From the NCBI GenBank assembly GCA_963749605.1, contig CAVVNN010000002.1, positions 124,001-188,000 on the forward strand: a stretch of 64,000 nucleotides of DNA, given 5' to 3'. Origin of the DNA: CAVVNN01 sp963749605 (lineage in GTDB: Bacteria; Actinomycetota; Thermoleophilia; Solirubrobacterales; 70-9). Below the pieces are notes generated by a model. It searched no databases, was not told the DNA's origin, and was given only the letters and a program-made list of their open reading frames with translations. The position numbers and the translations under genes are program-made. Shown here piece by piece: positions 25,709 through 33,426 of this stretch. How positions within the stretch are numbered: position 1 is the first letter of the stretch; the number at the start of each line of letters is the position of its first letter.

Positions 25709-27141
25709 GTGAGGTTTCCGCGACTCGGGCTCTCGCCTACCAGGTGATCCGCGCGACGTTCGAGGACGGCGCCTTCACCGAGCTGGCCTTCCGCGAAGCC
25801 GCGGAAGAGGCCGGTCTCTCCGCTCGCGATCGCGCCCAGGCGCAGCGTCTCGCCTACGGCGCCGTGCAGCGCCGCGGGACCAGCGACGCGGCGATCGAGC
25901 ATCTCGCCGGTCGCTCGACCAGGCTGCTCGACCCGCCCGTGCTCGCCGCTCTGCGGCTCGGGCTCTACGAGCTGCTGTTCGCCGACGCAACCCCCGACCA
26001 CGCCGCCGTAGACCAGGCGGTCGAGCTGGTCAAGCGAGCCGGCGCCGCCCACGCGGCCGGCCTGGTCAACGCGGTCCTGCGGCGCGCCGCACGCGAGCGG
26101 GCTGGGCTGGTCGATTCGCTGCTCGGCGACGACTCCACGCCCGCGGCTGCGGCGGTGGCCCACTCGGCGCCGCTCTGGCTGGCCGAGATGTGGTGGCGGG
26201 AGCTGGGGGCCGACGTCGCGCGCCCGCTGCTCGCCGCCTGCAACGAGCCTGCCGAGGTGAGCGCGACATGTACAACAGTCGCACCTCGCTCGCGGCGCAA
26301 AGAGTCAGATATGGATGCTTGCGAGCGAGGCGCTCCCATTCCTTCCGACTTCGAGGCGGTGCTCACGGAGCTGCGCGAGGCGGGCGTCGAGGCGAGAGCT
26401 CCGGAAGCCGAATGGCCGCTGGCCGCGCCGGAGACGATCGTGATCGAGGGGCGGACCGGCTACGCGGTGCCGACGCTGGTCGAGGAAGGGAGGCTGACGC
26501 CGCAGAGCCGAGGTTCCGCCGCCGTGGTCGAGGTGCTCGACCCACAGGAGGGCGAGCACGTTCTCGACCTCTGCGCCGGCCCGGGAATCAAGACCGGCCA
26601 GATCGCGGCGCGGATGCGCGATCGCGGCGAGGTGATCTCGGTCGAGCTGAACCCCGGGCGCGCCGAGGAAGTGGCCGGGCAGGCGCGGCGACTCGGGTTG
26701 CGCAGCGTCACCGCGATCGAGGCCGACGCCGCGGAGATGGAGATGGCGCCCGGATTCGACCGCGTCCTCCTCGACGCGCCCTGCTCGGACCTCGGGGCGC
26801 TGGCGTCGCGCCCAGACGCCCGCTGGCGCAAGTCGCCGAAGACGATCGAACGGCTGGCCGGGATGCAGCGAGCGGCGCTGCTGCGGGCGGCCAGGGCTCT
26901 ACGGCCCGGTGGCGTCCTCGTCTACGCCACCTGCACGATCTCCCGTCGCGAGAACGAGGACCAGCTCGCCGCACTGCTCGCGGCATCGCGCGCGGAGGAG
27001 GTCCCGCCGCTGGAGGTCGAGGACCTCGGCGAGCGCTCGCCCGGCCTGGCTGCGCCCGCCGACCGGCGCTGCCTGCAGTTGCGCCCGGACCGCGATCGCA
27101 CCACCGGATTCTTCATCTGTCGGCTGAGACGGCATGATTGA
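25705..27141 (+). CDS. rsmB: 16S rRNA (cytosine-967-C5)-methyltransferase RsmB
   Basis: Methylates C967 of 16S rRNA. The N-terminal NusB-like domain (ATRALAYQVI to about residue 140) is followed by a SAM-dependent domain with DLCAGPGIKTGQIA, the DAPCSDLG motif and the catalytic YATCTISRREN. An odd stretch lies at residues about 185-215 (TCTTVAPRSRRKESDMDACE), where the family normally has an RVNTL-like motif. The DNA there is A/T-richer and holds a 13-bp inverted repeat (26281-26293/26321-26333), suggesting an in-frame insertion. ATG 25705 overlaps the fmt stop. Length 478 aa. Confidence 0.92.
   Translation: MSEVSATRALAYQVIRATFEDGAFTELAFREAAEEAGLSARDRAQAQRLAYGAVQRRGTSDAAIEHLAGRSTRLLDPPVLAALRLGLYELLFADATPDHAAVDQAVELVKRAGAAHAAGLVNAVLRRAARERAGLVDSLLGDDSTPAAAAVAHSAPLWLAEMWWRELGADVARPLLAACNEPAEVSATCTTVAPRSRRKESDMDACERGAPIPSDFEAVLTELREAGVEARAPEAEWPLAAPETIVIEGRTGYAVPTLVEEGRLTPQSRGSAAVVEVLDPQEGEHVLDLCAGPGIKTGQIAARMRDRGEVISVELNPGRAEEVAGQARRLGLRSVTAIEADAAEMEMAPGFDRVLLDAPCSDLGALASRPDARWRKSPKTIERLAGMQRAALLRAARALRPGGVLVYATCTISRRENEDQLAALLAASRAEEVPPLEVEDLGERSPGLAAPADRRCLQLRPDRDRTTGFFICRLRRHD
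26281..26333. repeat. Palindromic in-frame insertion in rsmB
   Basis: Arms 26281-26293 and 26321-26333 (gcacctcgctcgc / gcgagcgaggcgc) pair over 12 of 13 positions around a 27-nt loop that is A/T-richer than the gene. The reading frame passes through it, adding about 20 charged residues. Confidence 0.55.
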
Positions 27142-27144
27142 CCC

Positions 27145-27375
27145 ATGAGCGACGGGGAAAGTCCGCTGCGCCGGGCCGCATGCCCGTCCTGCGGCGAGCC
27201 CTGGCTGCGCCCGACCCAGCTGCCCGGCCGCTTCCGCTGCGTGTACTGTCTGCGCCGCTTCGAGCTGGTCTCCCAGTGCCCCAACTGCGGAGAGCACCAA
27301 ACGATCGCCCGGATGAGCCACACCGAGGACATGCAATGCCAATCCTGCGGTTCGTCGATGCTGAGGCCCGTATGA
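27145..27375 (+). CDS. Small double zinc-ribbon protein
   Basis: A 76-residue protein with four CxxC pairs: CPSCG, CVYC, CPNCG and CQSCG, enough for two zinc ribbons. The spacing resembles zinc-ribbon domains of RNA- or DNA-binding proteins, but I do not recognise a named family. ATG 27145 comes 3 nt after the rsmB stop, and its own stop overlaps the rpe start (ATGA), so it is a true operon member between a rRNA methyltransferase and ribulose-phosphate epimerase. A role in translation is a guess from context. Confidence 0.75.
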   Translation: MSDGESPLRRAACPSCGEPWLRPTQLPGRFRCVYCLRRFELVSQCPNCGEHQTIARMSHTEDMQCQSCGSSMLRPV

Positions 27376-28058
27376 GCGAGCGGATGAAGGAGTTGATCCT
27401 CCAGCCGAGGGTCGCGCCGTCGATCCTCTCGGCGGACTTCTCGCGGCTGGGGTCCCAGGTGGCGGAGGTGATGGACGCCGGGGCCCGGGTGGTCCACGTC
27501 GACGTGATGGACGGGCACTTCGTCCCCCCGATCACGATCGGGCCCCTCGTCGCCGGCTCGATTGCGGATCGGGTGCACGATGCGGGCGGGGCGGTCGACG
27601 TCCACCTGATGATCGAGTCGCCCGAGCGCCAGGTCGAGGCCTTCGCCGAGGCTGGCGCCGACTCGATCACCTTCCACGCCGAGGCGACCCCGCACGCCAG
27701 CCGCACCCTGGCCGCGATCCGCGAGCTGGGCTGCCTGGCGGGAGTGGCGATCAACCCCGGCACGCCGGTCGAGGCCGTCTCCGAGCTGGCCGGCCTCGCC
27801 GACATCGTCCTCTGCATGACCGTCAATCCCGGCTGGGGCGGCCAGGCGTTCATCGAGTCCTCACCCGGCAAGGTCGCCCGCCTCGCCCCGCTGGTCGGGG
27901 AGGCGAAGATCGAGGTCGACGGCGGCATCGACCCCTCGACGGCCGGCCCGATGGCCGCGGCCGGCGCCTCCCTGTTCGTCGCCGGCTCGGCGATCTTCGG
28001 CGCCGACGATCCGGCCGCGGCCTACGCCGAGATAGCCGCCGCAGCCGGTGCTGCCTGA
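27372..28058 (+). CDS. rpe: Ribulose-phosphate 3-epimerase
   Basis: Interconverts ribulose 5-phosphate and xylulose 5-phosphate in the pentose phosphate pathway. The TIM-barrel motifs VAPSILSADFSRL, HVDVMDGHFVPPITIGP, MTVNPGWGGQAFI and EVDGGIDPSTA hold the metal and phosphate ligands. The ATG at 27372 overlaps the upstream stop; a second in-frame ATG at 27384 is possible. Length 228 aa. Confidence 0.95.
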   Translation: MSERMKELILQPRVAPSILSADFSRLGSQVAEVMDAGARVVHVDVMDGHFVPPITIGPLVAGSIADRVHDAGGAVDVHLMIESPERQVEAFAEAGADSITFHAEATPHASRTLAAIRELGCLAGVAINPGTPVEAVSELAGLADIVLCMTVNPGWGGQAFIESSPGKVARLAPLVGEAKIEVDGGIDPSTAGPMAAAGASLFVAGSAIFGADDPAAAYAEIAAAAGAA

Positions 28059-29055
28059 CAGCCGCCAGCTCCGGCCGTTCCTCGATCGCCTGGCGATGCT
28101 GGCCCTGGCGATATGCATCCTGCTCGCGGCCGGGACGGCCGGTTACGTGGTCACCGAAGGTACGTCGGTCGGCTTCGGCTTCGTCTGGGCGCTCGACACC
28201 GTCGCCACCGTAGGCTCGATCCCGGAGCCCGCCAGCAGCGGCGGCCAGATCCTCAAGGTCGCGCTGATCGTCCTCGGCGTGGGTACCCTCTTCTACGCGC
28301 TGGTAACCGTCACCGAGTTCTTCGTCTCAGGCCACCTCTCGGGCCTGCTCGAGGAGAGAAGGGTGCTGAAGAAGATCGACTCGCTGAGCGACCACATCCT
28401 GATCTGCGGCTTCGGCCGGGTGGGGCAGCAGGCGGCCCGCGACCTGCAGGCGGCGGGGGGCCGCTTCGTCGTCATCGACAGCAATCCCGCGGAGACCCGC
28501 GAGTACGCCGAAGCGATCGGCGTGCCGTTCATCGAGGGCTCGCCGTCCGACGACGAGACGCTGCGTGCGGCCGGGATCATGCGCGCCGCCGGCGTCATGG
28601 CCTGCGTCGACTCCGACCCCGAGAACATCTTCATCACCCTGACCGCGCGGGAGCTGCGCTCCGACATCACGATCGTCGCCCGGGCCAGCGTCGAGGACTC
28701 CGAGAGCAAGCTGAGGCGGGCCGGCGCCGACCGGATCGTCTCCCCCTACAAGACAAGCGGCTCCGAGATGGTCCGCTATGCCCTGCATCCCCAGGTGAGC
28801 GGCGTCGTCGACGTCGCGCCCGAGTACAGGATGGAGGAGATCGAGGTGATCGCCGGCTGCGAGGCGGTGGGGAAGACGCTCGAGGACGTGCGGGGGTCGT
28901 CGGTCATCGTCGCTATTCGCCATTCCGACGGCACGGTTCGGCCCCAACCGCCGGCGGACACCGTGCTCCAGAGCGGCCAGGTGCTGATCGCGATGGGGGA
29001 GACGGGCGCGCTAGAGCGCCTCGAGGGAATGCTTGCTCCGGTGAGCGCCGGTTAG
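28048..29055 (+). CDS. Two-TM potassium channel-like protein with RCK (TrkA-N/C) domains
   Basis: Ion channel of the K+ channel/RCK type in the cytoplasmic membrane. TM1 (about 16-37), a pore loop (FGFVWALDTVATVGSIPEP) and TM2 (about 67-92) precede a Rossmann RCK_N domain (LICGFGRVGQQAARDL) and an RCK_C domain (about 240-330). The selectivity filter reads TVGSI where K+ channels have TVGYG, so ion choice is uncertain. GTG 28048 overlaps rpe by 11 nt. The TAG stop shares a 4-nt TTAG with the TAA stop of the convergent flippase gene. Confidence 0.85.
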   Translation: MLPDSRQLRPFLDRLAMLALAICILLAAGTAGYVVTEGTSVGFGFVWALDTVATVGSIPEPASSGGQILKVALIVLGVGTLFYALVTVTEFFVSGHLSGLLEERRVLKKIDSLSDHILICGFGRVGQQAARDLQAAGGRFVVIDSNPAETREYAEAIGVPFIEGSPSDDETLRAAGIMRAAGVMACVDSDPENIFITLTARELRSDITIVARASVEDSESKLRRAGADRIVSPYKTSGSEMVRYALHPQVSGVVDVAPEYRMEEIEVIAGCEAVGKTLEDVRGSSVIVAIRHSDGTVRPQPPADTVLQSGQVLIAMGETGALERLEGMLAPVSAG

Positions 29056-30548
29056 ACGTTCTCGTCGATCGCCGCCAGCCGTGCCTCGAGTTCCTCCGGC
29101 GAGCCCGACACGGGGACGTCTTCGGCCCTTTCGTGGGGACGGCGGTAGACGAGGTAGAGGAGCCCGAAGAGGATGCCGGCGGTGAGCGCGAAGCCGACCT
29201 CCACCCGCCGGAACTCGTTGCTCACCAAGGGGATGAAGTTCCAGCCGATGAAGAACGCCGCGCAGCCGATCCAGCGGGCGGCGGCGCGCCGTACCTGTCC
29301 CTGGGCGAGGCAGGCCTGGTTGAGGGTCACCGAGCAGAGGTAGAGGCCCATCCCGACCGTGACCAGCAGCAGGCCCTCGCGGTCGTAGTAGCTGGACCCC
29401 TTGTCGCTGAAGGCGATCTGCATCAGCTTCGGCCCGGCGATCAGCACGACGACCCCCGTGAACGCGGCAAAGGCGGCGATCCCAAGCAGGACCATGCGCA
29501 CCGAGCGGTGGAACTCCCGCTCGCTGTCCTCCGCGGTCGAGGTGTGGAGGCTGGTCAGGTGGGGGAGGATGCTGGTCGAGACCGCCTGGAACAGCTGCAG
29601 CGGCGCGCGGGCGATCATCAGCACGTTGAAGATGAACCCCGCCGCCGCGGCTCCCTGCAGGCCGCGCGCGATCAGCGGCCCGGCGTTGAGGAAGGCTTGT
29701 TCGCTGAACATGATCACCAAGACGGCGGCGGCGAAGCCGGTGCCGTGGCGAAGGGAGAATTCCGACTCAACGTGATCGGCAGGGCCCTCAACCGGCCCCG
29801 AAGGAATCAGATCGTGATCGGGACCGGTTAAGGGTTTGGTTTTTTCATCAATTCCGCCCATGGCTGCGGCCTTCGGCCTTGCCATATGCGGGTTGGTGCG
29901 GGCTCGGCGAGCGAAGGCGAGTGGAACGACGATGAGGCTTAGGGAGGGGGCGGCGACGATGCCGATCGCGACCGCGGACTGGCCCTCCAGCAGGCTGACC
30001 GCGACCAGCACCGCGAACAGGGTGCGGAAGCACGACTCGGAGAGGATCAGCGCCGTGAACAGCCCGAAGCGGCGCTGGCCGGCGAGGAAGCCGCGGGCGA
30101 AGTAGCTGGCGGCGTAGAAGAGGACCGCTCCGAAGAAGACCCAGTAGAGCGCTTCGTTGCCTTCGAGCAGGTCGTCCTGGATCGGCCCCCGCAGCGCCAG
30201 CGACACCACCGCGAAGAAGCCCCCCAGCCCGAGCTGGATCGTCGCGGCGACTCGCATCGGCTGCCCGATCGGTTCCCGCTTGACCAGCCGTTCGGAGATG
30301 TGGCGGGAGAGCAGCTGTTCGACCGGCCGGTAGAGGGTCGAGATGGTGATGAAGACCGCCGACCAGAGCACCGTGATCTGCCCGTAGTCGGGCTTGGAGA
30401 GCACGTGCGAGGCGATCAGGAAGTAGGCGTAGGTGATGACCCCGGTGAGGCCGACGCCGACGGCGAGGAAGCTCGCGGTCTTGCCGTACTCGGCCGAGGT
30501 GGCGCCGCCGACGCCGGGTTCGGCCTGCCCTGTCCTCCGGCCTGTCAT
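29052..30548 (-). CDS. Polysaccharide flippase (Wzx/MOP superfamily)
   Basis: Multi-pass membrane protein (about 12-14 segments in 498 aa) of the MOP family that flips lipid-linked sugars. Helpful segments are SAEYGKTASFLAVGVGLTG, RPVEQLLSRHISERL and RAPLQLFQAVSTSILPHL. Between membrane segments, residues about 225-262, is a hydrophilic loop (GGIDEKTKPLTGPDHDLIPS) whose DNA is A/T-richer with a T-run and holds a 17-nt imperfect palindrome. It is the second gene after a glycosyltransferase, with a 1-nt overlap (TGATG), so the pair probably builds a cell-surface glycan. Confidence 0.85.
   Translation of the reverse strand: MTGRRTGQAEPGVGGATSAEYGKTASFLAVGVGLTGVITYAYFLIASHVLSKPDYGQITVLWSAVFITISTLYRPVEQLLSRHISERLVKREPIGQPMRVAATIQLGLGGFFAVVSLALRGPIQDDLLEGNEALYWVFFGAVLFYAASYFARGFLAGQRRFGLFTALILSESCFRTLFAVLVAVSLLEGQSAVAIGIVAAPSLSLIVVPLAFARRARTNPHMARPKAAAMGGIDEKTKPLTGPDHDLIPSGPVEGPADHVESEFSLRHGTGFAAAVLVIMFSEQAFLNAGPLIARGLQGAAAAGFIFNVLMIARAPLQLFQAVSTSILPHLTSLHTSTAEDSEREFHRSVRMVLLGIAAFAAFTGVVVLIAGPKLMQIAFSDKGSSYYDREGLLLVTVGMGLYLCSVTLNQACLAQGQVRRAAARWIGCAAFFIGWNFIPLVSNEFRRVEVGFALTAGILFGLLYLVYRRPHERAEDVPVSGSPEELEARLAAIDENV
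29785..29834. repeat. Palindrome inside the flippase gene
   Basis: Arms 29785-29801 and 29818-29834 pair over 15 of 17 positions; both mismatches would be G-U pairs in the minus-strand mRNA. It encodes a non-conserved hydrophilic loop. Confidence 0.5.
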
Positions 30549-31534
30549 CAGTCGCGCGGGGCGCCGGGCTCGTAGTGGGAGGGCTTCACGTCGAGCGCCA
30601 GCTCGACCCGCCGCACCCGCTCGAATACCCGTTGCGTCATCACCCGCTGCCCGGCGAGCAGGTCGCCGATCACCCCCAGCGCGAAGAGCTGCACGGCGGC
30701 GATGAAGAGGACGGCGCCGAGGATCAGCGACTGGATGTGCCCGGCGCTGTTGCCGTTGAGGATCCAGTCGAGCAGGAACGGCATCCAGGCGGCCAGCGCC
30801 AGCCCGCCGACGATCAGTCCCGCGGTGGCGAACACTCGCAGCGGCTCGTAACGGGCGTAGATCCGCAGGATCGCTCCGGTGTTGCGCCGCACATAGGAGC
30901 CGGTCGAGGCGAACAGGCGCGACTCGCGGGTCTGCGGGTTGGTGCCGACCTCGACCTGGTCGACGGCCACCAGCATCTTGCCGGCCTGGATCAGGCTCTC
31001 CAGCGTGTAGGTGAAGCTGTCGACGACCAGCAGCCCCAGCGCCGCCTCGCGGTTGTAGGCGCGGAAGCCGGACGTGGTGTCGGAGATCTCGGTGCCGGAG
31101 AGGCGTCGCACGACCCAGCTGCCCAGTCGCTGCAGCGTCTTCTTGGCCCCGGAGAAGTGCTCGATCTGCGAGGTCTGGCGATCGCCGACGACCATGTCGG
31201 CTTCGCCGGCGAGGATCGGGGCCACCAGCTTCGGGATGTCGGCGCCGCGGTACTGGTTGTCGGCGTCGGTGTTGACGACGACGTCGGCGCCGAGCTTGAG
31301 GCAGGCGTCGAGGCCGGCTTGGAACCCCGCGGCGAGGCCCTTGTTGTTGGTCAGCCGCACGATGTGGTCGACCCCGTTGCGGCGCGCGACCTCGACCGTG
31401 CGGTCGGTCGAGCCGTCGTCGACCACCAGCAGCTCGATCTCCTCGATACCCTCGACCCGATGCGGCAGGTCGGCGATCGTCGCCGGCAACGTTGCCTCCT
31501 CGTCGAGGCAGGGGATCTGGATGATCAGCTTCAT
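30548..31534 (-). CDS. Family 2 glycosyltransferase, polyprenol-phosphate sugar synthase type
   Basis: Transfers a sugar from a nucleotide donor to a lipid carrier, by analogy with DPM1/GtrB enzymes. KLIIQIPCLDEEATLPATI opens the GT-A fold, with DDGSTDRT and the DADNQY metal-binding motif. The C-terminal third has two membrane segments (about residues 240-262 and 275-297). ATG 31534 starts the homology; the frame is open further upstream without homology. A TACCCT box (31552-31547) lies 12 nt before it. Followed directly by the flippase gene. Confidence 0.9.
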   Translation of the reverse strand: MKLIIQIPCLDEEATLPATIADLPHRVEGIEEIELLVVDDGSTDRTVEVARRNGVDHIVRLTNNKGLAAGFQAGLDACLKLGADVVVNTDADNQYRGADIPKLVAPILAGEADMVVGDRQTSQIEHFSGAKKTLQRLGSWVVRRLSGTEISDTTSGFRAYNREAALGLLVVDSFTYTLESLIQAGKMLVAVDQVEVGTNPQTRESRLFASTGSYVRRNTGAILRIYARYEPLRVFATAGLIVGGLALAAWMPFLLDWILNGNSAGHIQSLILGAVLFIAAVQLFALGVIGDLLAGQRVMTQRVFERVRRVELALDVKPSHYEPGAPRD

Positions 31535-31596
31535 GGGCCAGCGGTCAGGGTATCCGGGCGCTCGGCGAGCGGCTGGGATAGCGAACAGCACAGCGG

Positions 31597-31630
31597 TACC
31601 ATTGGGTTGATTGACTAGTCAATCGGTCGC
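31597..31630 (+). promoter_or_regulatory. Riboflavin operon promoter with perfect 16-bp palindrome
   Basis: A TACCAT box (31597-31602) is followed, 7 nt from its last base, by the perfect palindrome gattgactagtcaatc (31609-31624), which covers the expected transcription start. It looks like the operator of a dimeric TetR- or MarR-type repressor. The 96-bp space to the divergent glycosyltransferase is too small for, and shows no sign of, an FMN riboswitch. Confidence 0.6.
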
Positions 31631-32818
31631 ATGAACTCTCAGCTCACAGTCACGGATAGATCGCACCTCAAGAGGGCGCTGGAATTGGCCGAGGGTGGGC
31701 GTGGGCGTGTGAGTCCAAACCCGCTGGTTGGGGCTGTGATCGTCAAGGATGGGGAGGTCGTTGGCGAGGGTTTTCACGCCGAGCTGGGGGGTCTCCACGC
31801 GGAGCGGGTGGCGCTGGAGGACTGCCGGCGGCGGGGGGAGGATCCGGCCGGGGCGACGATGTACGTGACGCTCGAGCCGTGTGCGCACCAGGGACGGCAG
31901 CCACCTTGCACCGAGGCGATCCTGGAGGCGGAGATCGGGAGGGTCGTGATCGCCTCCGAGGATCCGAGCGAGAAGGCTGCGGGTCGCGGTCCGGGAATCC
32001 TCCGCGACGGCGGGGCGAAGGTCGACTTCGCCGCCGGCGAGGAGGCCGCCGCGGCCCGCCTGCTCAACCAGCCGTTCCGCAAGCACGCGCGCACGGGGCT
32101 GCCGCTGGTGACTCTGAAGATGGCGATGTCGCTCGACGGCCGCACCTCCGCCGCCCCCGGCGACTCGCAGTGGATCTCTGGTCAGCGGAGCCGCGACCTC
32201 GTCCACCGCTGGCGCGCCGAATCCGATGCGATAGCGGTCGGTATCGGCACGGCCCTGGCCGACGACCCCCTGCTGACCGCTCGCGACCCGGAAACCTTCC
32301 GTCAGCCGATTCGCGTCGTCTTCGACTCCCACGCCCGCCTTCCGCTCGACTCGCAGCTGCTGGCAACGATGGACCAGTCGCCGGTCATCGTCGTCGCTTC
32401 CCAGGAGGCCGACCCGGCTCGCATCGCTGCCATCCGCGAGGCAGGCGCCGAGACCCTCGTCGCCAGCGGGTCCGCGTCGGGCGAACGGATTGCGTCGGCT
32501 CTCTCGGACCTCGGGCGCCGCAGCGTCACCAGCCTCCTCCTCGAGGGTGGCTCAACCCTCGCCGCCGCCTTCGTTGCCGCCGATCAGATCGATCAGGCTC
32601 GAACCTTCATCGCTCCGGTCCTGCTCGACGGCTTCGAGCCGGGTGACTCGGCGGTCTCTCGCGCGGGTGGCACGGGGGAGGGGGGGGTCGAGGACGACCC
32701 CGCCCGCAGCGCCCCCACTTCCCCCGTGACCGGACCCACGCGCCAGACCGCCCTGTCTTCCAGCGTCGAGACGGTCGGCGAGGACGTGCTGATTACGGCC
32801 CGGTTCAAGGAGTGGTGA
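31631..32818 (+). CDS. ribD: Riboflavin biosynthesis protein RibD (deaminase/reductase)
   Basis: Two-domain enzyme: deaminates, then reduces, the pyrimidine intermediate of riboflavin synthesis. The deaminase zinc site is GGLHAERVAL with TLEPCAHQGRQPPC (residues 56-100); the reductase starts near TLKMAMSLDGRTSA (about 158). A low-complexity insertion at residues about 345-368 (AGGTGEGGVEDDPARSAP) sits before the final VGEDVLITARF and is coded by a nested palindrome. First gene of ribD-ribE-ribBA-ribH. Length 395 aa. Confidence 0.95.
   Translation: MNSQLTVTDRSHLKRALELAEGGRGRVSPNPLVGAVIVKDGEVVGEGFHAELGGLHAERVALEDCRRRGEDPAGATMYVTLEPCAHQGRQPPCTEAILEAEIGRVVIASEDPSEKAAGRGPGILRDGGAKVDFAAGEEAAAARLLNQPFRKHARTGLPLVTLKMAMSLDGRTSAAPGDSQWISGQRSRDLVHRWRAESDAIAVGIGTALADDPLLTARDPETFRQPIRVVFDSHARLPLDSQLLATMDQSPVIVVASQEADPARIAAIREAGAETLVASGSASGERIASALSDLGRRSVTSLLLEGGSTLAAAFVAADQIDQARTFIAPVLLDGFEPGDSAVSRAGGTGEGGVEDDPARSAPTSPVTGPTRQTALSSSVETVGEDVLITARFKEW
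32671..32728. repeat. Nested palindromic insertion in ribD
   Basis: Outer arms 32671-32687 and 32712-32728 pair over 15 of 17 positions; an inner 7-bp hairpin (32684-32690/32695-32701) lies between. The frame is kept and about 20 low-complexity residues are added near the C-terminus. Confidence 0.5.
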
Positions 32819-32820
32819 GG

Positions 32821-33426
32821 ATGTTCACCGGGTTGATCCAAGACGTTGGGACGATCGAGTCGATCGACTCCGGCTCCGACGGCGCACGGCTGCGGATTGC
32901 GAGCGGACTTGGCGCAGAGGTGGCGCTGGGCGACTCGGTAGCCGTCAACGGCGCCTGCCTGACCGCGACCGCCGCCGACGCGGATGGATTCGAGACCGAG
33001 GCTATGAACCTGACGCTGGAGGTGACCTCGCTGGGAGGGCTGGAGGCCGGCGACCGAGTCAACCTGGAGTTGGCGGTGAGGGCTTCCGATCGCCTCGGCG
33101 GGCACATCGTGCAGGGCCACGTCGATGGCGTCGGCACGGTCGCCTCGGCCGAGGAGGATGGCTTTGCCCGGCGGTTGCGAGTTGGCCTCGACCCCGGGCT
33201 GATCCGCTACGTGGTCGTGAAGGGATCGATCGCGCTCAGCGGCGTCAGCCTCACGGTCGTGGATTTGGGCGAGTCTTGGGCAGATGTTTCCCTGATACCC
33301 GAGACCCTGGAGCGGACGACCCTTGGAGAAGCCGGTGCGGGAGACAAGCTGAACGTGGAGTGCGACATCGTGGCCAAGTACGTGGAGCGGCTGGTGTCAC
33401 CATTCGCTGGAAAGGAGCGAGCGTGA
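32821..33426 (+). CDS. ribE: Riboflavin synthase, alpha subunit
   Basis: Dismutates two 6,7-dimethyl-8-ribityllumazine molecules to riboflavin. Two homologous barrels are visible: MFTGLIQDVGTIE with NGACLTAT, then GGHIVQGHVDGVGT with VSLTVVD. Start ATG 32821 follows the Shine-Dalgarno aaggagtgg at the end of ribD. Length 201 aa. The stop overlaps the GTG start of ribBA. Confidence 0.95.
   Translation: MFTGLIQDVGTIESIDSGSDGARLRIASGLGAEVALGDSVAVNGACLTATAADADGFETEAMNLTLEVTSLGGLEAGDRVNLELAVRASDRLGGHIVQGHVDGVGTVASAEEDGFARRLRVGLDPGLIRYVVVKGSIALSGVSLTVVDLGESWADVSLIPETLERTTLGEAGAGDKLNVECDIVAKYVERLVSPFAGKERA

Noticed and set aside
29830..29860. T-run within the flippase gene as a terminator
   Set aside because: It lies inside an open reading frame on the minus strand, on which the run reads as A; it is better seen as part of the inserted loop.
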